Source: a bacterium
GTDB lineage: Bacteria > 4484-113 > JAFGCY01
Assembly: GCA_020849855.1 (NCBI GenBank)
Contig: JADZFO010000004.1
Coordinates: forward strand, 1-11,983
Length of the DNA stretch: 11,983 bases
Direction: 5' to 3'
Within the stretch, counting starts at the first letter, position 1, and each line of letters begins with the position of its first letter. Both the position numbers and the translations under genes were made by a program. Positions 1-7,682 of this stretch are shown here, one piece after another. Under the pieces are notes generated by a model, which made no database searches, was not told the DNA's origin, and saw only the letters and a program-made list of their open reading frames with translations.

Positions 1-1003
1 TCACCGTGCCGTCGGGGTCCATGCTGGCGGTGGCGTTGAAGCTCACCACCACGGGCTTGTCGCCACTGGTCGGGCTGGCCTGCAGGTCGGCCACCGGGGG
101 CTGGCTGGCGCTGACATTGATCTGCACCATCGCCTCATCCTGCAGGTCCTGGTCATCAGTTACCCGCAGCGTCACGTCATAGCTGCCGGGCGTGTCATAG
201 ATAAAGCTCGCCGTATTCAGGCCAAAGCTGTCGCCCTCACTGCCGCTTTCGTTGAAGGTCCCGTCGCCGTCGAGGTCCCACTCATAGTTGGCGATGGTCC
301 CGTCGCTGTCTGCGCTGGCCGAGGCGTCAAAGATCACGCTCAGCGGGGCGATGCCGGAATCGAAGTCCGGCACAATACTGGCCACCGGGGGCTGCGGGGT
401 GGAAAGCTGGATGCTGCTCAGGACAGCCGCGTTGGCGCCCTTGACCGCCACGCAGAGCAGATGGATATCGCTGGGCGAGATGTACTCGGTGAAGCCCGGC
501 AGGACCAGCAGGCCATCCGCCGGGATTTCAAACCAGGACCAGAAGCCGCCGTCAAAATCGCTCAGAGCCAAATAGCAGTCGCCTTCTTCGGGGGCGTCGC
601 TGAAGTTCAGCTGAATGGCCACTGTTGCATCATTGTTGTAGTCCGGCAGGGTGAAGGCGTAGACGGCATAGGCCAGGTTGGCCAGGCCGCTGTCGCCGGG
701 GCCGAAGTCCGGGATAAAGCCGGCTGTTGTGCCCGCCGGGCTGACGCGGTTGCTGGGCAGGCCGGGGTCAAAGTCCGCGCCATCGCTGTAGCCATCGGCC
801 AGCGTGAAAGAAGCGCCGCGCTGGGCCAGCAGCTGGGCCGGTCCGGCCAGCCTGAAGGGGGCGGAAGTACTGGCCGGAGAGACCGGGGCGCTGCGCCGAG
901 CAGCATCAGGCAGCGCGCTGACCTGGGCTGTCCGGGAATCACCGCCGCATGAAGCCAGCAGCAGCAGCACAATCAGTGGAAGAACCAATCTGTGATACGA
1001 CAT
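1..1003 (-). CDS. Lipoprotein A: N-terminal domain plus PKD repeats (3' end outside window)
   Basis: The frame is open from the ATG at 1003 to the left edge (334 codons seen, no stop), so the C-terminus is missing. The start is supported by GGAGG five bases upstream. Residues 1-19 form a type II signal peptide ending in the lipobox LASC, with Cys19 as the lipidation site, so it should be a membrane-anchored exported lipoprotein. After a Ser/Ala/Pro-rich linker, residues about 55-203 match the N-terminal domain of gene B (key stretch ASFTLADGYSDGADFD). A PKD domain follows at about 205-300, with YEWDLDGDG and a GSYDVTLRVTDD strand, and a second PKD starts at about 304 and is cut by the edge. 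The gene aligns to B without gaps at a constant offset of 2831 bp from position 1 to beyond 803, so it is a recent tandem copy. By analogy with B, further PKD domains and a propeller are expected to the left. No enzyme motif is visible; a binding or adhesion role is inference. Confidence 0.9.
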   Translation of the reverse strand, partial: MSYHRLVLPLIVLLLLASCGGDSRTAQVSALPDAARRSAPVSPASTSAPFRLAGPAQLLAQRGASFTLADGYSDGADFDPGLPSNRVSPAGTTAGFIPDFGPGDSGLANLAYAVYAFTLPDYNNDATVAIQLNFSDAPEEGDCYLALSDFDGGFWSWFEIPADGLLVLPGFTEYISPSDIHLLCVAVKGANAAVLSSIQLSTPQPPVASIVPDFDSGIAPLSVIFDASASADSDGTIANYEWDLDGDGTFNESGSEGDSFGLNTASFIYDTPGSYDVTLRVTDDQDLQDEAMVQINVSASQPPVADLQASPTSGDKPVVVSFNATASMDPDGTV

Positions 1004-1144
1004 TTGAACCTCCGGTGAGTCTAAACCAGACTCTGCGCATGGGTGCAGGTAGCGCCGCAGCAGGTTGGCAGCAGTTCAACTGGGGTTACACCCCCCAACC
1101 AGTCCGGCAGCGCAACAAGGGATCAGGAACAAGATAACTCAGTT

Positions 1145-1187
1145 CCGCAAAACATAGCACCGGTTCTAATCCATTAGATCCGGTGCT
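1145..1187 (-). terminator. Intrinsic terminator after lipoprotein B
   Basis: A 32-base palindrome at 1156-1187 pairs AGCACCGG with CCGGTGCT and, inside one A-A mismatch, TCTAAT with ATTAGA around a two-base centre. It starts 22 bases past the B stop and is followed on the minus strand by ATGTTTTGC. The T tract is short (four) but the stem is long. Confidence 0.65.
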
Positions 1188-1209
1188 GCGCTGTGGGGTG
1201 ACAGGCGCG

Positions 1210-3861
1210 CTAGAAGCGGTAGCCGTACACCATTGCGCTGCCAACGGTGGCGCGGAAAGCTACAGCGGGGTGACCATTGATCTCAGCCAAAGTGACCCAG
1301 TCGCCATTCGGACTTGTCCCGGTCAGCACATCCTCGCCCGTCCAGTTCGCCAGCGCATCGCCATCAATGCTATTGCTGCTGAAGTAGCGCAGGGTACGCG
1401 AGCCCATTCCGTCACCCTTTACATGTACAGCAACCGGCAGGCTGTTTACAAATCCGAGGCTGCCATACAGTCCGCTTTCGTTGCCGGGGTCCAGAACGAA
1501 GTTGGATGACCCCGCGCCGGACCAGTCCGCCGCCGCCCCGCCGGTTGAAGTCTTGGCGCGGCGGAACTTGAAGCCGACCCCGGCATCGTCCTGCATGACA
1601 AAACCAGGTTGCCCACTGACCTCTGCAAGCGACATATAGAGCATGCCGTTGCCGGCATCCACCGAGGCCTTTGTACCTCCGGTCCAGTTTGCGGCCACCT
1701 GACCGGTAGTATTGCTGGCCCGGGCGAACTTGGTAATCTCGCTGCCGATGTTCGTGTCCTCATCGACATAGATGATTGCGGGGTTACCGGAAATCACAGC
1801 CAGGCTGCACCAGCGTCCTATGGAATGGTTGGCCGCGCTGTCCACTGTGATCAGACCACTCCAGTCCGCGGCGTTGGCACCGGTCGTCGTGGCGCTGCGC
1901 ACATAACGCAGGGAGCCGGATGTGCCGTTGAAATAGGCCAGCGCCGGGTTGCCGCTGACGATCGCTGCGCTCAATCCTTCAAAGGTGCTGCTGCCGGAGC
2001 TGTCGATTGTGATGCTGGTCCCAGCCGACCAGCTCACCGCAGTTGTGCCGGTACTGGTGTTCGCACGCGAGTAGTGCACGGTCATGCTGTTGACGTTGTA
2101 GTGCAGAATCGCGGGGTTACCCTCAACCTCCAGCATCACGCTGCGCCAACCGCTATTGGCCGCGGCGCTGACCTGCACCGGTGTGCTCCAGTCACTTTCT
2201 TCAGTGCCAAGGGCGTTGGTGCTGCGTATGTAGTGCAGGGTGGTTGCGGTATTGTCGCGGAAGCAGATGGCCGGGTTACCGCCAATTTCTGCAACTGTGG
2301 CCCAGATGCCACCGCTGCCGGTGGTGGGCAGGGTTACAAAGTCCCAGCCGTGCGCAATGATCGGCTTGACAGCAGTATCTGAAGCTCCATCGTCGTCAGA
2401 CACGCGGACGGCAGCGGAAATCTCACCCGGGTCGTTGTACTGGACATCCGCGGGAGTGGAATTGCCGCGCTCCGTCTCTTCCTCGGTCCCGACTTCGTTG
2501 AACAGGCCGTCGCCGTCGAAGTCCCATTCGTAGTCCACGATCATGCCGCCGGGGTCGGTGCTGCCACTCGCGTTGAAGTCGACCATGAAGGGGGCATCGC
2601 CTTCATCAAGGTCGGTGCTCAGGACAGCATTTGGCCCGCTGTTGGTTACATTGATCGTCTGCACGGCGGTGTCCTTGCCGCCGTCGTTGTCAGTCACGCG
2701 GACCGTTGCGTCAAAGCTGCCGACCACCGTGTAGCTCACATCCGGCGGGGTTGGATCGCCCTGGGCCGCGGCCTCGCCGTTGTCTGCCTCGTTGAAGTTG
2801 CTGTCGCCGTCAAAGTCCCATTCGTAGTCCGTCACCGTGCCGTCGGGGTCCATGCTGGCGGTGGCGTTGAAGGTCACCACCACGGGCTTGTCGCCACTGG
2901 TCGGGCTGGCCTGCAGGTCGGCCACCGGCGGCTGGCTGGCGGAAACGTTGATCTGCACCGTCGCCTCGTCCTGCAGGTCGGCATCGTCGGTCACCCGCAG
3001 GGTCACGTCGTAGCTGCCGGGTGTGCTGTAGGTCGCGCTGGCCATGTTCTGGCCCGCGGCGGTCTGCTCGGCGCCGGTTTCGTTGAACAGGCCGTCGCCG
3101 TCGAGGTCCCACTCAAAATTGACCAGCGTTCCGTCGGGGTCCATGCTGGCGCTGCCGTCGAACTGAACTGTGAGCGGGGCGATGCCGCTGTCACTGTCCG
3201 GCACGATGCTGGCGACCGGCGGCTGCTCGGTGCTGATCTGGATGCTGTCGAGGATCGCGGCATCGCTGCCCCTGATCGCCACGCAGAGCAGGTGGATATC
3301 GCTGGGGCTGATGTACTCGGTGAAGCCGGGGAAAAGCAGGCGTCCGTCGCCTGGCAGGGAGAACCAGGACCAGAACCCGCCATCAAAGTCGCTGAGGGCC
3401 ACATAGCAGTCGCCGGCTGCCGGCGCATCGCTGAAAGTCAGCTGGATGTCCACCGGGGCGTCGTTGTTGTAGTCCGGCAGGCTGAAGGCGTAGACGCAGT
3501 AGGCCAGGTTGCCCAGCCCGCTGTCGCCGGGGCCGAAGTCCGGGATAAAGCCGGCTGTTGTGCCCGCCGGGCTGACGCGGTTGCTGGGCAGGCCGGGGTC
3601 AAAGTCCGCGCCATCGCTGTAGCCATCGGCCAGGGTGAAAGAAGCGCCGCGCTGGGCCAGCAGCTGGGTCGGCCCGGCCAGCTTCAGCGGTGCGGCGGCC
3701 TGCGGCGGCTGTGCTGGCGTGACCCTGCCGCTTTGCGGCGCTTCGCTGACCAGGGGACCGCGTGCCGAGCCTTCAAGGGCCTTGTCCCCTGAACCGCAGG
3801 CACTGAGCAGCAGCATGGCCAGGGCGGCCGCTATGACTGAGTGGTGGTTATTGCTGGGCAT
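1210..3861 (-). CDS. Lipoprotein B: N-terminal domain, three PKD domains, seven-unit propeller
   Basis: This 883-residue protein starts at the ATG at 3861, with GGGGAG six bases upstream. Its signal peptide ends in LSAC with Cys22 as the lipidation site. Residues about 62-212 form the N-terminal domain shared with A and, more distantly, D. Three PKD-type domains follow at about 214-307, 311-406 and 409-502; each has a (Y/F)EWD(L/F)DGD stretch and a VRVxD/LRVTD closing strand. Residues 504-883 hold repeats of about 55 residues with core SLAxVxGxPA, a hydrophobic strand, LRYxRA and a Trp about 13 residues later. I count seven units. The last ends at VYGYRF without its Trp strand, and a matching strand (GWDFVTLP) lies before unit 1. 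This fits a seven-bladed beta-propeller with velcro closure, an inference from repeat phase. The units are more diverged than in C. The protein is probably surface or periplasmic, with a binding role; no catalytic motif is seen. A hairpin terminator follows the stop. Confidence 0.93.
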   Translation of the reverse strand: MPSNNHHSVIAAALAMLLLSACGSGDKALEGSARGPLVSEAPQSGRVTPAQPPQAAAPLKLAGPTQLLAQRGASFTLADGYSDGADFDPGLPSNRVSPAGTTAGFIPDFGPGDSGLGNLAYCVYAFSLPDYNNDAPVDIQLTFSDAPAAGDCYVALSDFDGGFWSWFSLPGDGRLLFPGFTEYISPSDIHLLCVAIRGSDAAILDSIQISTEQPPVASIVPDSDSGIAPLTVQFDGSASMDPDGTLVNFEWDLDGDGLFNETGAEQTAAGQNMASATYSTPGSYDVTLRVTDDADLQDEATVQINVSASQPPVADLQASPTSGDKPVVVTFNATASMDPDGTVTDYEWDFDGDSNFNEADNGEAAAQGDPTPPDVSYTVVGSFDATVRVTDNDGGKDTAVQTINVTNSGPNAVLSTDLDEGDAPFMVDFNASGSTDPGGMIVDYEWDFDGDGLFNEVGTEEETERGNSTPADVQYNDPGEISAAVRVSDDDGASDTAVKPIIAHGWDFVTLPTTGSGGIWATVAEIGGNPAICFRDNTATTLHYIRSTNALGTEESDWSTPVQVSAAANSGWRSVMLEVEGNPAILHYNVNSMTVHYSRANTSTGTTAVSWSAGTSITIDSSGSSTFEGLSAAIVSGNPALAYFNGTSGSLRYVRSATTTGANAADWSGLITVDSAANHSIGRWCSLAVISGNPAIIYVDEDTNIGSEITKFARASNTTGQVAANWTGGTKASVDAGNGMLYMSLAEVSGQPGFVMQDDAGVGFKFRRAKTSTGGAAADWSGAGSSNFVLDPGNESGLYGSLGFVNSLPVAVHVKGDGMGSRTLRYFSSNSIDGDALANWTGEDVLTGTSPNGDWVTLAEINGHPAVAFRATVGSAMVYGYRF

Positions 3862-4030
3862 CCTGTTCTCCCCTAATGCGCATCCACTTTGGACTGCGAG
3901 TCAAGTCTAACAGGTGAAAAGTGCAGCAGCAGCCCATTGATGTTGACACCCAGAAGACCCGGCAGGTTACTCTCTCCGCTTGAACGGTTGTCATCTTCGG
4001 TGCGCTGATGATATGCGCCAGCACTGCAGC

Positions 4031-4075
4031 AAAACCCCCGGGGCCGCTGAGGCATGCGCCCAGGGCCGCCGGGGG
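4031..4075 (-). terminator. Intrinsic terminator after lipoprotein C
   Basis: On the minus strand CCCCCGG(C)GGCC pairs with GGCCCCGGGGG, with one bulged C and a loop of about 18 bases, then TTTT. It begins 13 bases after the C stop codon and is a strong G+C stem. It separates C from B transcriptionally. Confidence 0.75.
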
Positions 4076-4088
4076 CATGCAGGCAGGT

Positions 4089-6563
4089 CTAAGGCAGGTG
4101 CAGGATAAAGCGCAGGTCAGCGTTGCTGACATCCTGGTAGGCCACCGCCGGCCCGCCCGGCAGCAGCCCAAGGCTGCAGAAAGCGCCGCTGAAGCCACTG
4201 GCGTCCAGGGTCTGGGGTGCGGGCCAGCCAGCGCCCGCAGCGTCCAGGGCCCGGACATAACGCAGGTCCTGCAGGCTGTTGTCGTTATAGGCAATCGCCG
4301 GCCGGCCGAAGACTTCCTTCAGCGAGGCATACAGGCCGGTCACGCCCGCGCTGTCGATCACGCTGGGGGCGGGCCAGGCGCTGCCGCTGGCATCCAGAGC
4401 CCGCAGATAGCGCAGGTCGCCGCTGCCGCCGTGCTGGTAGGCCACGGCCGGGAAGCCCGAGATGACGGCCAGCGAGCTGAACTGCCCGGTGGAGCCGCTG
4501 GAGTCCAGGGTCTGCCCGCTGCCCCAGGCGCTGCCCACAGCGTCCAGGGCGCGGATGAAGCGCAGGTTGGCCCCGCCGACGTCAAAGTAGCTCACCGCGG
4601 GCTGGCCGCCCACCTCCGCCAGCGAGCTGTACTGGCCCGTGTTGCCGCTGCTGTCGATGCCAAGGCCCGCGCCCCAGGCGCTGCCCGTGCTGTCCAGCGC
4701 GCGGATATAACGCAGGTCGCCGTTGCTCAGGTCGTAAAAGCTCACCGCCGGCTGGCCGCTGATCAGCGCCAGGGAGCAGAACTGCCCCACGTTGCCGCTG
4801 CTGTCCAGGGCCAGAGCTGCGCCCCAGGCGCTGCCGCTGCTGTCCAGGGCGCGGACGTAACGCAGGTCGTCGTTTGTGTCGTCGTAGTAGGCGATGGCCG
4901 CCAGACCGTCCACCTCCGCCAGCGAGCAGTACTCGCCCACGCTGCCGGCGCCATCGGCAATCACCGGGCTGCCCCAGCTGGCGCCGCCGGGGTCATTGGC
5001 GCGCACAAAACGCAGGTCGTCGTTGCTGTTGTCGAAGTAGGCAATGGCCGGGCGTCCGGCGATCTGGGTCAGCGAGCAGTGGTAGCCGGTGAAGCCGGCG
5101 CTGTCCAGGGTGCTGCCGCTGCTCCAGCCGCCGGCGCGGATCTCCAGGCTCACGCTGGCCTGCGCGCCGTCGTCGTCCGTGATGCGCAGGGCGGCGTTGT
5201 ATAGGCCGATCACGGTGTATTCAAAGCTGGCCTGGGCGCTGCCGCGGGAGTCGGCCTCAAAGCCGCTTTCGTTGAAGCTGCCGTTGCCGTCCATGTCCCA
5301 CTCATAGTCCACAATGTTCCCGCCGGGGTCGACGCTGCCGGAGGCGTCAAAAAGCACCACCACCGGGGCGTCAGCCCAGGTCTCGGAGGCGTTCATCCGC
5401 ACCTCAGGCGGCGTGTTGCTGACAATGATCTGCAGGCTGGCCTGGGCGCTGGCGCCGGAGTTGTCCGTCACCCGCAGCCCGACGTTGAAGCTGCCGGCCG
5501 AGGTATAAACCACCGTCGCGGGCTGCGCCTGCCCGCGGGCAGCCGCCTCGCCGTTGCCGGCCTCGTTGAATACGTTGTTGCCGTCAAAGTCCCACTCGAA
5601 GTCCACCAGGCTGCCGTCGGGGTCGCTGGAGGCCGAGGCATCGAAGTTCACACTCAGGGGCTTGGGGCCGGTGTTCTGGTCCGAGCGCAGGCTGGCCAGG
5701 GGGGCCTGGTTCTCATTGCCGCCACCGCCGTCGCCGCCTCCGCCACCATCACCACCGCCGCCGCCATCGCCGCCTCCGTCACCGCCGCCGTCACCGCCGC
5801 CGTCGTCATCCGGGTCGCAGTCAGGGAAGACAAGCGAGCCATCGTCATAGCTCTTCCAGCCGTTCTCGCTGAAGCGGACGCGGGTCTCGGGGGTCCAGGC
5901 CGTTGCATCCCAGTCCTCGCTGCGGCCGCGGTGCCCCGGGCCGCGGGCCTCGCCCATGGCATGCACGGCAAAGAAGTAGCCCAGCTCTTCCGCGCCGCAG
6001 TCTTCGCCGCAGCCGGCCTCAAGCTCTTCAAGATCGATACGGAACACGTCCTCGCGGCCGGAGCGGCAGAGCTCGTGCACATAGGGGCCCCAGCCGAAGT
6101 CGCGCTGCATCTGGCGCTGCCAGCCCTCGCGGCCGTGGCCGGAGTGCTGGCCAGCGGGGGCCTGCGGGCCGATGAAGAGCCGCAGCTTCTGCAGCTCCAG
6201 GCGCCCGCCGTCGCCGCGGCGCTCATAAACCCGGGTATGGACTATCAGGCGCTGGCGGTCGTCAATGGCCAGGCGCACGGTGCCGATCTGCTCATCCTCG
6301 CGTCCGCTGTAAAGGCCCAGCTCGGCGATATCCCCTGTGGGCCGCCCGCAGTCGCTGTCGCCGCCATTGCCGCAGCCGGGGCCGCCGCCATGTCCGCGGC
6401 CGCGCCAGGAAAAATGGGAAGCGTCTCGGCTGGACTCATCGGCACCGGCGAGGCTCTCCTCCGCGCCGGGCTCCAGCCGCTGGCTGTCCCCCCCACAGGC
6501 TGTCAGCAGCAGCAGCAGTGCCAGCCCGCAATACAAGTAGAAGCTGCGTCCCAGAGTCCTCAT
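4089..6563 (-). CDS. Lipoprotein C: distinct N-terminal domain, Gly/Asp linker, two PKD domains, regular seven-bladed propeller
   Basis: This 824-residue protein has a signal peptide ending LTAC with Cys23 lipidated. The ribosome site is weak (GGGGGTAGG just before the ATG). Residues about 78-247 form a beta-rich domain unlike the one in A, B and D. It has the strand pattern IGTVRLAID...LIVHTRVYE...KLRLFIGP, then GYFFAVHAM, then TAWTPETRVRFSENGWKSY. I recall this layout from uncharacterised bacterial extracellular proteins. It contains several Cys, which could form disulfides. A flexible (DGGG)-type linker spans 250-283. PKD domains lie at about 286-383 and 385-476. Residues 494-824 are seven repeats, the first six exactly 50 residues long, with consensus SLAxVxGxPAVAYxD, DLRYxRALD and SAWGxxxxxDSSGxxG. 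The seventh stops after LRFILHLP, and the missing strand WSSGSTLDSAG precedes repeat 1, implying circular closure of a seven-bladed propeller. A strong terminator follows. The function is unknown; ligand binding at the cell surface is inferred. Confidence 0.93.
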   Translation of the reverse strand: MRTLGRSFYLYCGLALLLLLTACGGDSQRLEPGAEESLAGADESSRDASHFSWRGRGHGGGPGCGNGGDSDCGRPTGDIAELGLYSGREDEQIGTVRLAIDDRQRLIVHTRVYERRGDGGRLELQKLRLFIGPQAPAGQHSGHGREGWQRQMQRDFGWGPYVHELCRSGREDVFRIDLEELEAGCGEDCGAEELGYFFAVHAMGEARGPGHRGRSEDWDATAWTPETRVRFSENGWKSYDDGSLVFPDCDPDDDGGGDGGGDGGGDGGGGGDGGGGGDGGGGNENQAPLASLRSDQNTGPKPLSVNFDASASSDPDGSLVDFEWDFDGNNVFNEAGNGEAAARGQAQPATVVYTSAGSFNVGLRVTDNSGASAQASLQIIVSNTPPEVRMNASETWADAPVVVLFDASGSVDPGGNIVDYEWDMDGNGSFNESGFEADSRGSAQASFEYTVIGLYNAALRITDDDGAQASVSLEIRAGGWSSGSTLDSAGFTGYHCSLTQIAGRPAIAYFDNSNDDLRFVRANDPGGASWGSPVIADGAGSVGEYCSLAEVDGLAAIAYYDDTNDDLRYVRALDSSGSAWGAALALDSSGNVGQFCSLALISGQPAVSFYDLSNGDLRYIRALDSTGSAWGAGLGIDSSGNTGQYSSLAEVGGQPAVSYFDVGGANLRFIRALDAVGSAWGSGQTLDSSGSTGQFSSLAVISGFPAVAYQHGGSGDLRYLRALDASGSAWPAPSVIDSAGVTGLYASLKEVFGRPAIAYNDNSLQDLRYVRALDAAGAGWPAPQTLDASGFSGAFCSLGLLPGGPAVAYQDVSNADLRFILHLP
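4092..5084 (-). repeat. Tandem 150-bp repeats encoding propeller blades of lipoprotein C
   Basis: Six full 150-bp units and a partial seventh of 93 bp lie in direct tandem. Each codes for one 50-residue blade. Phrases such as CGCAGGTCG, the propeller Trp region and the DSSG turn recur at exact 150-base intervals, so the units arose by in-frame duplication with little later length change. Confidence 0.9.
5715..5816 (-). repeat. Low-complexity Gly/Asp linker repeat in lipoprotein C
   Basis: CCGCCGCCGTCACCG-type repeats encode residues 250-283, almost only Gly and Asp in GGD and GGGGD units. This is a flexible acidic spacer between the N-terminal and PKD domains and is likely to vary in length between strains. 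Confidence 0.85.
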
Positions 6564-6690
6564 CGCCTACCCCCGGATTAAGGTTGCTTAGGACTCTTCA
6601 CCACCCTGGATCTCCGCCTGCGCCTACGCTGAGGTTATTCCACAATTTCCCTGCAACTTTAGGCCTCTGACCAGTCCTTCATCAACTGTG

Positions 6691-6728
6691 CCGGGACTTA
6701 ACCGCGTTGTGGCCGGGGCTTAACCTCG
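6691..6728. repeat. Short direct repeat upstream of lipoprotein C
   Basis: Two 16-base copies (CCGGGACTTAACCGCG and CCGGGGCTTAACCTCG, two differences) lie 22 bases apart, two helical turns, about 130-165 bases before the C start. They could be operator half-sites or chance; no other copy is seen. Confidence 0.3.
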
Positions 6729-6738
6729 TGGGCAGGGG

Positions 6739-6754
6739 CCTGCGCACGCGCAGG
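6739..6754 (-). terminator. Possible weak terminator hairpin after lipoprotein D
   Basis: CCTGCGC and GCGCAGG form a perfect seven-pair stem with a two-base centre, 19 bases past the D stop. No T tract follows, so it may instead be a pausing or protective hairpin. Confidence 0.3.
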
Positions 6755-6773
6755 ACAGTGCTTATCGCGGCGC

Positions 6774-7682
6774 TCAGTTGCCCCGGATATAGCGCAGCAG
6801 GCCGGCGCTGTTGTTGTAGTAGCTCACCGCGGCCTGGCCATCCACTTCCGCCAGCGAGACGTACTGGCCGGTACTGCCCTCGCTGTCGACGGTCTGGCCA
6901 CCAGCCCAGCTGGCGCCGCTCAGATCCAGCGCGCGCAGATAGCGCAGGGTGCCGTCGGCGCAGTAGGCAATCGCCGGCCGGCCCTTGATCAGCTCCAGCG
7001 AGACCGTCTCAGTCGCGTTGAAGCCGGGGTCGAGGGACTGCCCGACGCCCCAGACCACGCCATCCGCATCAAAGGCGCGGATATAGCGCAGGTCGCCGGT
7101 CGTGCCGTCCTGATATGCGATGGCCGGGAAGCCATCGACCACTTCCATCGAGGGCCAGATGCCGGTGAAGCCGTTGCTGTCGATGGTCTGGGGCAGGGGC
7201 CAGGCCAGGCCGAAGGGGTCGCTGGCCCGCAGGTAGCGCAGGTCGCCATTTGTCACGTTGTAGTAGCAGACCGCCGGCACATCGTTAACCAGGCGCAGGC
7301 AGGTGTACTGGCCGGTGTCGCCGGTGGAGTCGATGGTCTGTGGCACAGCCCAGGTCGCACCGTCGATGTGGCTGGCCAGGATGAAGCGCAGGTCGCCGTT
7401 GTTGCTGTCGTAATAGCTGATCGCCGGCAGGCCGCTGATCACGGCCAGCGAGCAGTAGAGGCCGGTAAGGTCGGAGCTGTCCAGGACCTGCGGCGCGCCC
7501 CAGGCGCTGCCGTCGGCATCGCTGGCCCGGGCATAGCGCAGCTCAACGTCGCCGAGCGCGCAGTAAGCGACCGCCGGCCGGCCGTTGACGATGACCAGCG
7601 AGTTATAGAAGCCCGGGCTGCCGGCGCTGTCGACGGTGACCGGGGCCTCCCAGGTGCTGCCTGTGCTGTCCGCCGCGCGCAC
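6774..7682 (-). CDS. Lipoprotein D, 3' part: propeller blades after the frameshift
   Basis: This frame continues lipoprotein D after the frameshift. It can be read from a GTG at 7682, but that is unlikely to be a real start: there is no signal peptide, and the homology extends upstream to about 7715. With one base restored, the sequence reads PAVA-YLDSSIAALRYVRAADSTG, in perfect register with the other repeats. The repaired domain has seven units of about 47-51 residues with core SLxVVNGxPAxxYxD, LRYxRAxD and a Trp. The seventh ends at LLRYIRGN without its Trp strand, which is supplied by the segment before unit 1, exactly as in B and C. The frame has no internal stops and the motifs are undecayed over more than 300 codons, so the break is recent or an artefact. 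No slippery heptamer is visible at the shift, so programmed frameshifting is not supported. On its own this fragment would lack export and lipidation signals and is probably not expressed as a functional protein. Confidence 0.8.
   Translation of the reverse strand: MRAADSTGSTWEAPVTVDSAGSPGFYNSLVIVNGRPAVAYCALGDVELRYARASDADGSAWGAPQVLDSSDLTGLYCSLAVISGLPAISYYDSNNGDLRFILASHIDGATWAVPQTIDSTGDTGQYTCLRLVNDVPAVCYYNVTNGDLRYLRASDPFGLAWPLPQTIDSNGFTGIWPSMEVVDGFPAIAYQDGTTGDLRYIRAFDADGVVWGVGQSLDPGFNATETVSLELIKGRPAIAYCADGTLRYLRALDLSGASWAGGQTVDSEGSTGQYVSLAEVDGQAAVSYYNNSAGLLRYIRGN

Noticed and set aside
3848-4294. Minus-strand frames of 148 and 60 codons covering the gap between B and C
   Set aside because: They cross the C terminator and overlap the 3' end of C, have no ribosome site or recognisable domain, and look like chance frames in the B leader.
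4092-5131. CRISPR array or other non-coding tandem repeat
   Set aside because: The period is 150 bases with no spacer/repeat alternation, and the units are in-frame protein repeats.
4008-5204. Long plus-strand open frame (398 codons) opposite lipoprotein C
   Set aside because: It is an antisense shadow. The 150-base repeats are a multiple of three and GC-rich, so a stop-free antisense frame repeats automatically. It has no ribosome site and shows only Ala/Val/Gln-rich repeats.
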